From Prorocentrum cordatum (lineage: Eukaryota; Sar; Dinophyceae; Prorocentrales; Prorocentraceae): 47,500 nt of DNA. A program made the position numbers and the translations under genes. Position 1 is the stretch's first letter. Each line of letters opens with the position of its first letter. The notes below the pieces were generated by a model, which saw nothing but the letters and a program-made list of their open reading frames with translations, was not told the origin of the DNA and did not search any database. Location: the NCBI GenBank assembly GCA_963575745.1, contig CAUYUJ010018726.1:1041112-1088611 (forward strand), in the 5' to 3' direction. Shown here piece after piece: positions 1 to 8,393 of the stretch.

Positions 1-95
<95 letters not shown>

Positions 96-110
96 TCTCC
101 CTCTCTCTCT
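1..110. repeat. (CT)n microsatellite, 5' flank of the retrotransposon
   Basis: Almost pure CT dinucleotide repeat reaching to the left edge of the window, with a few CCC interruptions in its last 20 bases. It abuts the 5' leader of the long retrotransposon. The same repeat continues directly after that element's 3' end, so this looks like the left half of the target microsatellite. Confidence 0.95.
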
Positions 111-270
111 AGTCTCGGCTCGAGAGTGCCCTGCACTCAGACCGCAGCCGCGACGCGAAGCGCCCCGCCTCGGAGTCGGTCTCCCAGGCCTCGCGAGACC
201 GGAGGGGTCCCAGCAGGACCCTACTGATTCGCGTCACCTCTTTCCCCCCCCCACCAGAGCGCCCGCCGCA
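111..270 (+). other. 5' untranslated leader of the retrotransposon
   Basis: GC-rich 160-bp segment between the (CT)n tract and the first ATG of ORF1, with no open frame of note. By analogy with other LINEs it should hold an internal promoter, but no recognisable promoter motif is seen. A pyrimidine run with a C9 stretch precedes the start codon. Confidence 0.5.
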
Positions 271-2838
271 ATGGCCCCCGCCAAGCCGGAGCGCCGTCGC
301 TCTTCCAAGCAGCCGCCGAGCTCACGTCCTGCAGCTGAAGGGTCTCTCCTCCAACGCAAGCAGGACTGCATCGCAGCTTTCAAGCAAGCGGGGTCTGACC
401 GCCCCACGGCCGCATACAACGGGCTCGCCGAGCTGAACGCGGACGAGCTGCAGGCCACGTACGACATGCACAAGACCAACACAAAGAAGCTCGGCAGTGC
501 CTTGATCCGCATGTGTGCCGCCAACCAGATCAGCTACACGCTGGATCACCACCAGCGCAGCAAGCCTAAGCGCATTGGTGGTGACACATCACACCCACCA
601 GATGCGTCCGCACGTCTTCAGGCTGCGGACGCCCAATTCATTGCCTTGGACCCGGCCTTCTGGAAGGTCCCAGTCCTGGCCGAACCCACATCACTTGACG
701 ACGGCAAGACGTACAAGCCCAGTATCAGCCTCCACGACTACGAGAGCGGTGAACGGCTGCTGCAACACCACCTCGAACAGGGCAAGCGTACCACGGGTCA
801 GCTTGCGATTGCTGTCATGGGCCCAAAAAACGATAACTACGTCGGTACCGAGCTCGCCGTCCCCGTGCTGAAGCGTCACCCCAAGGCGCCCAAAGTGGTC
901 CACACGCACGTCCCCGTGACCGTGTACCAGCTGGGCACAAAGGAAGTCGCCTGCACGGAAAAAGTAGCCGTCGCCACCATCGATCCTGCCGACCACGTAT
1001 GCTGGATTCGGGTGACCATACATGAAACCGAAGCCATCGCCGCAGTCCCCTCCATGCACCAGGCCTTCGAGGATCAGTTTTCGGGAGGCGCCCCTGTGAA
1101 CGGTGGTCCACGCGCCAAGGGTCCTTTCCGAGGGGACTCCGCTCCACAGGACAAGGCGCGCCAAAACCAAAAGCACAGGGAGTCCAAGAAAGACGCTCGC
1201 CGCCAGGAGCTCGATAGTCATCTCCAGGACACCTTCAAGGCCCTCTTCCACGGCAACTTTAAAGCCGTCACCATCCTCGAACCCTGCAAAAGCCTAGGCA
1301 GGTTTGGATCGGGCGTCGGAAAGAGGTCCCTGGCTGCCACCTTCGGCGGCAGTCTTCAAGCGGTCGACAAGGTCTTGGCGGGTTCAGGGCAACTCGGCGC
1401 CACCTACGACCTCAGCAACGTAAGTGCAGACGAGCCCACTGCAGACAAGTACCAGACCGTGTGGTTCCCTGAGGACCAGCCCATCACGATGGCAGATGCG
1501 TTCCAGAAGTCGGTGGATTTCAAGGCCCTAGGAGTCGTCAGGCACGGCAAGTCAGGCTTATTGGGGATCCGTGTTGCACGAGGGTCAGACGCCGCCAAGG
1601 CTGCTGCCGTCAGCATCCGTTGCTGTGAAGCCACCCTCGCCAAGACGCGATACCGCATCACTGGCATTGCGGCACGCCACGCCACGCTGACCCAGCTTGC
1701 TAAGACTCTCACGGGCCCGTCCGTCAATTGGGACTGTGAGGTCTACCACACCGCCTGGGACCCAGCCACTTCGGCTCAGTTTGCCTTAGTGCGCGCCCAT
1801 CGTCCCCCACCTACATATACGGTACAGGTCGCAGGGTGCCCCATCCCGTGGAGCATCACCGAGGCCCCGTTGGCTGAGGTGTTGCCGAAGAGGGACAACG
1901 TTACCATTGTCACCCCTACCACTATCACAGAGCCTGTGACGCCGCCAGCCCGTGGTGGCGGCTTCAGCCCCGCCACGGGCACACTCCTAACCAAAGCGGC
2001 CCAGAGCCCTTACCTCCACGACCTCATGACTGCCACGCCAAAAGGCAAGGGCGTCGCACCGCTCCTGATCCCCAAGGAGGAGCCTCTAGCCAAGCGCCAC
2101 CGATCCTCCAGTGGGAAACGCGACGCCACGCCGCACGCAAGATCACACGGCGCCCCAGGCCGCAGCTCCTCTGCACCTCCGCACGGCACGGATGGAGCTG
2201 CCGAGCAGACGGCCGTCCAAGGACCAGGTGGTCTTGACCCGCAACCTGGCACGGTGGCGGCTGAAGGCGGGGGCCACACGGAAGGTGACGCTGCCACAGC
2301 CGCCGAGGTACCAGGCGACGCTGACGACGTCGAGATCCTCTCATCAGGGGATGAATTCAGCGTGGCATCTCGCGAACTGAACACCCTCGGCGAACGCTTC
2401 GCAACGGCCCCTAAACTGTCAGATGCCGCCACGACCCGCATCCAACACATGGAACAACAGCACGAGCTGCTTGCCAACACGGTGGATAACATGCAGGTTC
2501 AGCTTGCGGGCGTTCTCTCATCCCAGGCCACACTCACGGAGCACGTTTCAGGTTTGGAACGAGGGCTTGCCACCGTCGTCACTCAGCAACTGACGGCAAC
2601 TACCGAAGCTGCTGCACTGCGTGGCGACATCCAGGCCCTCCTCGGGCACCTCACGGGGGGCACCATCCACCTGCCTCAGGTGGCCACCCTCGAAACAAAA
2701 AAGGAGGAAGCTGCATCAGTTGCCGACCCCGTGGCTGTCTGCGGGTGGATTGACCAGCCAGGCCAGGTCACCCCAGGGACGGGCCCAGGGGCTGACAAAG
2801 GCAAAGACAAGGGTCGGGCCACTCAGGAACCCTATTGA
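271..2838 (+). CDS. Retrotransposon ORF1 protein (855 aa)
   Basis: An uninterrupted 855-codon frame, by far the longest clean frame in the first half of the element. It starts at the ATG at 271, within a pyrimidine-rich then CGCCGCA context, and ends in TGA at 2838. The N-terminus is basic (about the first 25 residues). Around residues 450-530 is a block (RITGIAARHATL...) whose spacing recalls RRM-like domains of LINE ORF1 proteins; this is only a resemblance. Residues about 550-690 are Pro/Ser/Gly-rich and low complexity. Residues about 695-790 form a likely coiled coil, as expected for a trimerising nucleic-acid chaperone. No CCHC knuckle is visible. Hairpin 1 of the dispersed family lies inside it at 1948-1980 and is read as GGFSPAT. 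Assigned by position and composition, not by a diagnostic motif. Confidence 0.75.
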   Translation: MAPAKPERRRSSKQPPSSRPAAEGSLLQRKQDCIAAFKQAGSDRPTAAYNGLAELNADELQATYDMHKTNTKKLGSALIRMCAANQISYTLDHHQRSKPKRIGGDTSHPPDASARLQAADAQFIALDPAFWKVPVLAEPTSLDDGKTYKPSISLHDYESGERLLQHHLEQGKRTTGQLAIAVMGPKNDNYVGTELAVPVLKRHPKAPKVVHTHVPVTVYQLGTKEVACTEKVAVATIDPADHVCWIRVTIHETEAIAAVPSMHQAFEDQFSGGAPVNGGPRAKGPFRGDSAPQDKARQNQKHRESKKDARRQELDSHLQDTFKALFHGNFKAVTILEPCKSLGRFGSGVGKRSLAATFGGSLQAVDKVLAGSGQLGATYDLSNVSADEPTADKYQTVWFPEDQPITMADAFQKSVDFKALGVVRHGKSGLLGIRVARGSDAAKAAAVSIRCCEATLAKTRYRITGIAARHATLTQLAKTLTGPSVNWDCEVYHTAWDPATSAQFALVRAHRPPPTYTVQVAGCPIPWSITEAPLAEVLPKRDNVTIVTPTTITEPVTPPARGGGFSPATGTLLTKAAQSPYLHDLMTATPKGKGVAPLLIPKEEPLAKRHRSSSGKRDATPHARSHGAPGRSSSAPPHGTDGAAEQTAVQGPGGLDPQPGTVAAEGGGHTEGDAATAAEVPGDADDVEILSSGDEFSVASRELNTLGERFATAPKLSDAATTRIQHMEQQHELLANTVDNMQVQLAGVLSSQATLTEHVSGLERGLATVVTQQLTATTEAAALRGDIQALLGHLTGGTIHLPQVATLETKKEEAASVADPVAVCGWIDQPGQVTPGTGPGADKGKDKGRATQEPY
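1948..1980 (+). repeat. Dispersed bulged hairpin 1
   Basis: Apical stem-loop GGCTTCAGCC at 1960-1969, bulged C at 1959, outer stem of 11 pairs (1948-1958 with 1970-1980) broken only by one T-G wobble. It lies within ORF1. Confidence 0.85.
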
Positions 2839-3099
2839 AGGTGCCTCAGAGAGCCTGCCTCAGCCCTCCGAGGAAGCGCCTTCAGAGGCATCTCTTCTCT
2901 CTTCGCGTCGTATCTCTTTCTTGTCATATCATGTCAGTTTTTGCAGCAGCACGAGCAAGCTATCTGGTGTAGGGACACCTGTCATCTTGCTGTGGGTGTG
3001 TTTGTTGCAATGTACATGAGCATGCAGGGGTATCTGAGGATGCGTGCTGACATGCAGCTTTTGGCTCAACGCTCGCGCCGCCCGCCAGGCCTCGCCATC
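2839..3099 (+). other. Spacer between ORF1 and the next frame, with spliced-leader-like 11-mer
   Basis: Short gap after the ORF1 stop. A frame open from about 2941 crosses part of it but lacks convincing coding character. At 3059-3069 the bases TTTTGGCTCAA match the 3' core of the dinoflagellate trans-spliced leader (which ends in TTTTGGCTCAAG), 31 bases upstream of the next likely ATG. No other copy was noticed in the window. Confidence 0.3.
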
Positions 3100-3501
3100 A
3101 TGTGGCGCCTTGCCTGCAGCCTGGCCCTCCCCTTGCTCGCTGGAGCACACCCGTCTTCAGGCGGTGCGCCCCAGCATGGAGGTGAGTTTCTCCTGCGACA
3201 CGCTGAACGTGGGACCCTTTTCTACCTCTACGATTACAGCATCTACAAGTACGATCACTGCACCATTTTGGACCCGATCGTGAACGGCACCGTTGCCGCG
3301 GGTCCGTGCGGCATAGGCCAGGCACACAGTGGCGGCTTCAGCCCCGCTGTTGTGCCCCGCTATTGCCCTACGGGTCTCACCACTCCCCTGCGCGATAGGG
3401 GCGAACCCGAGGAGGACCCTGCTTTCTGGCACCTGATGATGATCCGCGCCCGGCTCAATACTGATTTTTCGTTGTTTTTGTCGAGTTCTACCTACCAATG
3501 A
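3100..3501 (+). CDS. Retrotransposon middle ORF, first segment, with signal-peptide-like N-terminus
   Basis: Start chosen at the ATG at 3100 because it begins MWRLACSLALPLLAGAHPSS: a short basic start, a Leu/Ala hydrophobic core and a possible AGA cleavage site, the classic layout of a secretory signal peptide. The same frame is open further upstream (from 2941), so the start is not certain. Then follow about 90 residues with Tyr-rich (FYLYDYSIYKYD) and acidic parts. The frame ends at TGA 3501, at the edge of an AT-rich island that probably interrupts the original ORF; the text resumes after about 3780. Hairpin 2 is inside it (3321-3356). The function is unknown. Secretion or membrane targeting would be odd for a LINE protein. 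Confidence 0.4.
   Translation: MWRLACSLALPLLAGAHPSSGGAPQHGGEFLLRHAERGTLFYLYDYSIYKYDHCTILDPIVNGTVAAGPCGIGQAHSGGFSPAVVPRYCPTGLTTPLRDRGEPEEDPAFWHLMMIRARLNTDFSLFLSSSTYQ
3321..3356 (+). repeat. Dispersed bulged hairpin 2
   Basis: Apical GGCTTCAGCC at 3334-3343, bulged C at 3333, outer stem GG/CC, T-G, CAG/CTG, then GGCACA/TGTGCC with one bulged T at 3350. The outer stem sequence is unrelated to that of hairpin 1 but still pairs. Confidence 0.85.
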
Positions 3502-3780
3502 ATAATGATAAGAGACAATACATATTTTAGTAATTGTCTCATTTTCTCTTAAATGCTTTTCAATATATCTATAATACTGGAAAAATATTCCTGTTAGATT
3601 TAATTATAATTATATGTAGTGTTTATCTCTTCATGAGTATGAGCTAGAAGTTATTATTGCAGAAAAAATTTCATTAGATCTAATAGATTTTAGTTATTTG
3701 GTATCTAACCGATTGATTCACATATCTAGTGTCTGATTATAGATGATTAATAATGAATTGGATGAGAATGATAATAATGT
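3490..3780. other. AT-rich island inside the GC-rich retrotransposon (likely insertion)
   Basis: About 290 bases of strongly AT-rich DNA with sharp borders against GC-rich coding sequence on both sides. Near its left end GAGACAAT and ATTGTCTC form an 8-bp inverted repeat around 3511-3540. AATGATAA-type words occur near both ends (about 3503 and 3768) and could be target duplication remnants. It has no open frame and separates two frames that seem to belong to one protein. A small non-autonomous insertion or an intron-like element is possible; clear GT/AG borders were not found. Confidence 0.6.
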
Positions 3781-4721
3781 TGATACCGTGTGCTGCGGCG
3801 TGGGCACCAGGTGAGGACAACCAGGACATGTTCTGGGCATGGCTCGAGGACTGCGTCCCGTACATCCTGGCGACGCTTCATCTGCCGCAGTACGATCACC
3901 TCTTTCAGGAGGATTCTGAGGACACAACCGACGCCCTGCGTCAGCGCACCGCGGTCGACATGTGCGAGGACATCTGGCACAGAGCGGGCCCCGACAGGCA
4001 GCGCACCAACCGCAACCTCACTCGTATCCAGAGCAGCCGCGAGTACGCCACCCGCTACTTTGGCCTCCTTCTGGAATACCAGGGCGCTCGTGCCACGCTC
4101 GTCGGTCCTGAGGCTTTCACGGCACCTTTGCCGCCATACCTCTTACGGGCCCATGCTCTGCTGCCAAGAGGCCTCCCTCCACCCGACCAAGACGCCATGG
4201 CGTACCTCGCCGACGTGATCCTGCACCAACCGCCAGACATGCTGCCGCTCGTCGAGGCGGAGCTCGCCGCGGCGCCGATGGACGGCACCGATCAGGCCGC
4301 AGATGATCCCGTATCATTGCTGCTACAGCACATCGCGGCCAGCGATATCGGCAACATATCCATGGACTCGTTCCACGCGTCGGACGATAGCCAGGACGGC
4401 ATCGATACCAGGATCGAGACGGCACGACACCACCAGACGACTCGGCCCAGCGTGACCGCGACAGTGAACCCTACTTTGGGCACACCTCGTTGCACAGCAG
4501 TCCGCCCCACAACTCAGCTCAGGCCGACCCCAGCGCACAGCTCAACGACGCTGAAGGCGTCACTGCCGCTGACGCGACAAGCCATTCCACTGCACCGCCA
4601 GCTCATGCCAGCCCGTGCAGTGGCGGCTTCAGCCCCGCTGCACCACTGGCTAGACCTGGACATCCCCAGACCGCAGGTGGCAGCACCACGCCCTTCACCT
4701 CTGTACACCGTGACAACGTGA
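3753..4721 (+). CDS. Retrotransposon middle ORF, segment in frame 3
   Basis: Open frame of 322 codons, of which about 3780-4400 looks coding: an acidic/aromatic region (MFWAWLEDCVPYILATLHLP) followed by residues with helical character (LLQHIAASDIGNISMDSF). The nominal ATG at 3753 lies inside the AT-rich island, so the real upstream part is probably the 3100-3501 segment. After about 4400 the plausible coding text continues one frame back, in the segment ending at 5140. No domain is recognised. It is one piece of a middle protein cut into pieces by frame changes. Confidence 0.45.
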   Translation: MNWMRMIIMLIPCAAAWAPGEDNQDMFWAWLEDCVPYILATLHLPQYDHLFQEDSEDTTDALRQRTAVDMCEDIWHRAGPDRQRTNRNLTRIQSSREYATRYFGLLLEYQGARATLVGPEAFTAPLPPYLLRAHALLPRGLPPPDQDAMAYLADVILHQPPDMLPLVEAELAAAPMDGTDQAADDPVSLLLQHIAASDIGNISMDSFHASDDSQDGIDTRIETARHHQTTRPSVTATVNPTLGTPRCTAVRPTTQLRPTPAHSSTTLKASLPLTRQAIPLHRQLMPARAVAASAPLHHWLDLDIPRPQVAAPRPSPLYTVTT

Positions 4722-5140
4722 CTGACTCCAACCCCAGTGCCATTGACCACTGGCAGGCCGACATCGACAACGACCCCATCGATGACGAGTACCCACATGC
4801 CAGCGGTTCCCACGAGCCCCAGCACAGCGCAGCGGCATCACGACATTGTGGCTGCCTCATCTGCCTCTTTGTGGCCACGTACGCCATCGCGATAGCAATG
4901 CCGTACAAGGACCAGATCGATGGTACTTGCCGACACCGAGCCGAGACCCCAGCTACCGACAACGACGACGACGCAAAGCGACGGCACCAGGCCCATCGGT
5001 GCCCACCACATCCCGACGCAAAACGACATACAATGTCACGTCCACATTGTGGGCCACTCTCAAATGGACCAGCGCCAAACTCAGAGATAGCGTCTCGGGC
5101 GGAGCCACTGCAGTCGGGGTCGGCCTCGGGGGTGTCCTGA
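4490..5140 (+). CDS. Retrotransposon middle ORF, segment in frame 2, with a membrane-like helix
   Basis: Continues the middle protein in the -1 frame relative to the preceding segment. It is Ser/Thr/Pro and Asp-rich, then has a hydrophobic run CLICLFVATYAIAIAMPY (about 4855-4905) long enough for one transmembrane helix. The coding look fades near 4960-5020, where the text continues in frame 1; an AAAA run at 5020-5023 is a candidate switch point. Hairpin 3 lies at 4615-4643 and is read as SGGFSPAAP. Function unknown. Confidence 0.4.
   Translation: MHSSPPHNSAQADPSAQLNDAEGVTAADATSHSTAPPAHASPCSGGFSPAAPLARPGHPQTAGGSTTPFTSVHRDNVTDSNPSAIDHWQADIDNDPIDDEYPHASGSHEPQHSAAASRHCGCLICLFVATYAIAIAMPYKDQIDGTCRHRAETPATDNDDDAKRRHQAHRCPPHPDAKRHTMSRPHCGPLSNGPAPNSEIASRAEPLQSGSASGVS
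4615..4643 (+). repeat. Dispersed bulged hairpin 3
   Basis: Apical GGCTTCAGCC at 4625-4634, bulged C at 4624, outer stem GTGCAGTGG with CCGCTGCAC (nine pairs including one T-G). Confidence 0.85.
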
Positions 5141-6414
5141 AATGGGCCAGCGGCAAGCTAGGGGCTATTGCCACGGGTGGAGTCGTGTGTGGTCTTCTAC
5201 TCGTCGGTGCCAATCTTCTTGCCCAGGGAGCTGTCGGACACGTAGGAGCCCGCATCTGTGCGCGGGCCCTGGACTCATCCACAGCCCAGTGGCGCCTCCG
5301 CTGTTGCCAACCGAGCAGGAGGCCGCGGGACGAGGCCACTTACAAAATGCCGTGCACGCTCGCCGACGAACACGACGACCAGCATGTGCACGCACTCCGA
5401 CATCCGCTGCTACAGGAACACTACGCCGCAGCAGATGCCGCCGCAGTCGCCGATGTCACTACCGCCACCACCGCCGCCATCGTCGAAGTCACTGCCGCCG
5501 TATCGCGAGCCTCGTCTGTCACACCAAGATCGACCAGCCCGTCTCCACGAGACGGCTCCAAGAGCGGCGCGGCAATCGGTAACCTACCGACTAACGAGGA
5601 TGCCACAGCACACGGCAGCGACACCGAGGCAAGGGAAACGCGCGAGCGCACCCACGATAGCCCGTGGTCCATCTTCCGACATGCTGACGCTCGTGGTTCC
5701 TCCCCCGACGCGGACACCCAACCACCACGACGGCGAGCACGCTATGCATCACCCGACAGGCCCCAGGCGCCTTCAGGCCTTGGCATGCCTTGCACAGCCC
5801 TCAAGCCACCGACACGCAACTTACGCAACACCATCCAGCGCGACCCAGCGGTCCCCGTGCCGCCGAAGAGCATACTTAACGCCCTGTATCAAAACGGCTT
5901 TGCGCTAGGAAACAGTGGCGTGTCTACAGAGGACATCAAAGACGCTCTGCGACTCCACGACCATCCTCGATTTACCCATGATCCAACACTCCAAGCGCTG
6001 GGGCCGTGGACGGACATCATGCAGAGGCCACCGAACCGCCTCACTTGGGTGCTGGAAGACTCGGGCGGGAACTCAGGCGAGACAATCTTCCCATACCTTA
6101 CGTGGGACCTCCGCCAACCCACCACCGACGCGCCCACTGTCTTCTGGCATGGGACCCGCGGCGACCTTGCGGCCCGTCTTGCTGCCAGTGGAGGGCACCT
6201 CTTGCCAGGTCCCCGCCGTGAAGCGAAGGGCCGAACTGCACCAACGTTGGCCGCACGTACGCGAGCGTGCACCCTTCGCTGGCCGCGTGGTACGCAATGC
6301 CGCCCCACCCGCCCTACAGTCTCGAAGACGACACCCTCGCGTGGGGACCCATCGCACTCTGGATGTGCGAGGCCACCCAACCACCGCGCGGGGAAAACAG
6401 GCACAACTACGTGA
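4846..6414 (+). CDS. Retrotransposon middle ORF, segment in frame 1, with start of an ADP-ribosyltransferase-like domain
   Basis: The coding-looking part runs from about 5020 to 6230. It starts with a Gly/Ala/Leu/Val-rich stretch (VVCGLLLVGANLLAQGAVG, about 5185-5240) that could be a membrane helix, then an Arg/Ser/Pro-rich disordered region. Around 6120-6220 comes VFWHGTRGDLAARLAASGG followed by LLPGP. A His-Gly-Thr preceded by hydrophobics and followed by a Gly-rich loop is the first block of PARP/ART-type ADP-ribosyltransferases. The matching second block lies in the next frame (YASVHPSLAAWYA at about 6255-6295). Adding one base to the GGG at 6228-6230 would join the two. The third catalytic residue is not obvious. 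Hairpin 11 is at 5763-5783. Confidence 0.45.
   Translation: MWLPHLPLCGHVRHRDSNAVQGPDRWYLPTPSRDPSYRQRRRRKATAPGPSVPTTSRRKTTYNVTSTLWATLKWTSAKLRDSVSGGATAVGVGLGGVLKWASGKLGAIATGGVVCGLLLVGANLLAQGAVGHVGARICARALDSSTAQWRLRCCQPSRRPRDEATYKMPCTLADEHDDQHVHALRHPLLQEHYAAADAAAVADVTTATTAAIVEVTAAVSRASSVTPRSTSPSPRDGSKSGAAIGNLPTNEDATAHGSDTEARETRERTHDSPWSIFRHADARGSSPDADTQPPRRRARYASPDRPQAPSGLGMPCTALKPPTRNLRNTIQRDPAVPVPPKSILNALYQNGFALGNSGVSTEDIKDALRLHDHPRFTHDPTLQALGPWTDIMQRPPNRLTWVLEDSGGNSGETIFPYLTWDLRQPTTDAPTVFWHGTRGDLAARLAASGGHLLPGPRREAKGRTAPTLAARTRACTLRWPRGTQCRPTRPTVSKTTPSRGDPSHSGCARPPNHRAGKTGTTT
5763..5783 (+). repeat. Dispersed bulged hairpin 11, swapped apical pair
   Basis: Apical GCCTTCAGGC at 5769-5778 (pair swap relative to GGCTTCAGCC), bulged C at 5768, outer stem CCAGG with CTTGG (five pairs, one G-T). 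Confidence 0.65.
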
Positions 6415-8393
6415 AAGGGGAGGCCCACGGAGCGCGCCTCATTTACCCTCGGGTCCTGAGCCTCCTCATCCGCATGGACTGGTGTGCCCCCACAGAAGCT
6501 ACTTCCAGGTGCCGTGCCCTTCCACACGCCTATGGCATGGGCGACTGCGCGCACGCCCTTCACATCGCTGGCTACGATCATCCAGATCTCCGTGAGGCGG
6601 CTGAAGCTCACGACCAGGAAGCTAGCACCATGCGCAGACCAGCCATCGCGGCAGCGTGGCCACCGCCGCAGGCACTATACTCGCCAGAGGCAGCGCGAGT
6701 ATGGGCCAAACAGCACTACGACACTGAAGCAGCCTCCAGGGATGACCCTAACCAGCCCCGCCCACGCGTCTCGCTTCACATGCTCCAGCTGGACCCGAAA
6801 CCACTCATCGACCTGGTGTACACTGGCTTGCAAGCTGTCCCCTTGCGGGGGCACCCTGACGCACGCGGGTCGCGCCCCAGCGGCTCCAGCCCTGGGGCCG
6901 CGTCGGGCCCACCACGCACGTACAGGTTAGGCACAGCCCTGGCGCACAGTCCAGACCGCTCATCGACGACCTCTGGAGCCGACGAACGCCGTACGCCTTC
7001 CCTCATCAGCGCGGCCGCCGCCCTCGCCCGAGGCCGTGCCCGCCCACGACGATCTGCCTCTCGCTCGTCACGACAGAGTGACGGGAACTCCACCTCAGAC
7101 AACAGTGGCATCGAGACGTGGGAGCACATTGTGACGGAAGAGGAGCCGACTGCCTACCACGTCCTCGCCTACCACGTCCGTGATGTGCGGACCCGTGTCA
7201 ATGCCCCTGGCATCGAGGTCTGGCTTGACCCTGGTGATCACCACGACGGTGCCTACTTACCGTGGGGGACGACAGTCATGGGCCACCGCGTTATTGACCC
7301 TGCGGTGGCGGGGCGGGACGGCTGGGTCATCCTCCACCACGACCACGGCGACACCACTACTAAGCTCTGGGCACCGACCCAAGTCCACGTCAAAGCGGAC
7401 GACACCTGGCGCACCGTCATGGTACCAGCGGACATGGGGCCCCAGTGGATCAGGTGCCATGCCGAGGACGCTCGCCTCCCCGCCGAGGTTGTCCGCACTA
7501 CAGGCCAATCCTGGTTTGCTGACGTCTGGCCCTTGTGGGATCGCCCGCGACCCCACCCAGACGACCCAGGCACAAATGAGCATGCGCTCCCGCCTTTGCC
7601 AGGACGCTGGTCTTGCCTACAGTGTCGATTCCAATGCTGTCAGTACTGTGCGGCTCGCCGCAACACGCAGCTCGGCACCTCGGGCCAACCGACGTGCCCA
7701 GACTGCGGCCGCAGCGGACTGCGTACACTCATGGACTGGACCACGGACTACTCGTGCAACAGTTGGACGTGTGCATACAGCACCAACAACAGGGACTCCG
7801 ACACATGCTGCCTGTCCAGCAGGTGCCCCCATCCCCCCAGGCCACACAACCTGCTCGACGTCCGTGCCACAGGGATGCCGCCGCACATCCTTGCCCGCCA
7901 ATTCGGCAACGCGCCAGCCCTCCACGACCTTAAGGAACCCCCCCGAGCGCCTTCAGGCCCCGGGGGGGAACCTCCACAACCAGGGCAAGCAGGCTACCAG
8001 GGTCAATGGTACTTCCCACCGCAGCCGCGGCGCGTCCCCAGGCAGGGACTGCCTGACGGCACAAGGCGGCCACCTGGATTCACAGGAACGGGGATGCCCG
8101 AAGAACCTTTCCCCGACCAACCGCTTTGGAGGGAAGGCTACGTGCTCTTCAGTCCCCACCAGGCCCTCAAGGAGGAATTCACCTTCAACAAGACGGTCCG
8201 CCGACCCTACTCCCTAGCCATTACCAACATGTACAGGGATCGTGTCACGGTCAGGACCGTCTGCGAGTCGATCGCCGAGCGCATCCACACTACCCGCACC
8301 CGCTGGCGAGATGTGGTACTGTACTGGGACGCCGAGGGTGGTCCTGGGCCTCAAGCCTCGACTACGACATGCGACTCTGCGACGCCATGGTGA
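6231..8393 (+). CDS. Retrotransposon middle ORF, segment in frame 3, ART-like second block and Cys-rich zinc-binding-like region
   Basis: Open frame whose coding text begins just after the GGG at 6228-6230. The first 60 residues hold TYASVHPSLAAWYAM, the second block expected of an ADP-ribosyltransferase-like fold. A Pro/Ser/Arg-rich linker follows, then a well-ordered stretch at about 7110-7580 (acidic, Trp/His-rich, unknown). At about 7600-7850 there are many paired cysteines: CLQC, CCQYC, CPDC, then CNSWTC and CC...C, the spacing of two or more zinc-binding sites. The frame ends at 8393; coding text moves to frame 2 at the GGG at 8346-8348. Hairpins 9 and 12 lie inside at 6874-6898 and 7938-7968. 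No known full-length family was recognised. Confidence 0.45.
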   Translation, partial: PNCTNVGRTYASVHPSLAAWYAMPPHPPYSLEDDTLAWGPIALWMCEATQPPRGENRHNYVKGEAHGARLIYPRVLSLLIRMDWCAPTEATSRCRALPHAYGMGDCAHALHIAGYDHPDLREAAEAHDQEASTMRRPAIAAAWPPPQALYSPEAARVWAKQHYDTEAASRDDPNQPRPRVSLHMLQLDPKPLIDLVYTGLQAVPLRGHPDARGSRPSGSSPGAASGPPRTYRLGTALAHSPDRSSTTSGADERRTPSLISAAAALARGRARPRRSASRSSRQSDGNSTSDNSGIETWEHIVTEEEPTAYHVLAYHVRDVRTRVNAPGIEVWLDPGDHHDGAYLPWGTTVMGHRVIDPAVAGRDGWVILHHDHGDTTTKLWAPTQVHVKADDTWRTVMVPADMGPQWIRCHAEDARLPAEVVRTTGQSWFADVWPLWDRPRPHPDDPGTNEHALPPLPGRWSCLQCRFQCCQYCAARRNTQLGTSGQPTCPDCGRSGLRTLMDWTTDYSCNSWTCAYSTNNRDSDTCCLSSRCPHPPRPHNLLDVRATGMPPHILARQFGNAPALHDLKEPPRAPSGPGGEPPQPGQAGYQGQWYFPPQPRRVPRQGLPDGTRRPPGFTGTGMPEEPFPDQPLWREGYVLFSPHQALKEEFTFNKTVRRPYSLAITNMYRDRVTVRTVCESIAERIHTTRTRWRDVVLYWDAEGGPGPQASTTTCDSATPW
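6874..6898 (+). repeat. Dispersed bulged hairpin 9, CC loop
   Basis: Apical GGCTCCAGCC at 6882-6891, bulged C at 6881, perfect seven-pair outer stem GCCCCAG with CTGGGGC. Confidence 0.8.
7938..7968 (+). repeat. Dispersed bulged hairpin 12, swapped apical pair
   Basis: Apical GCCTTCAGGC at 7949-7958, bulged C at 7948, outer stem CCCCCCCGAG with CCCGGGGGGG (ten positions, one A-C mismatch). Confidence 0.75.
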
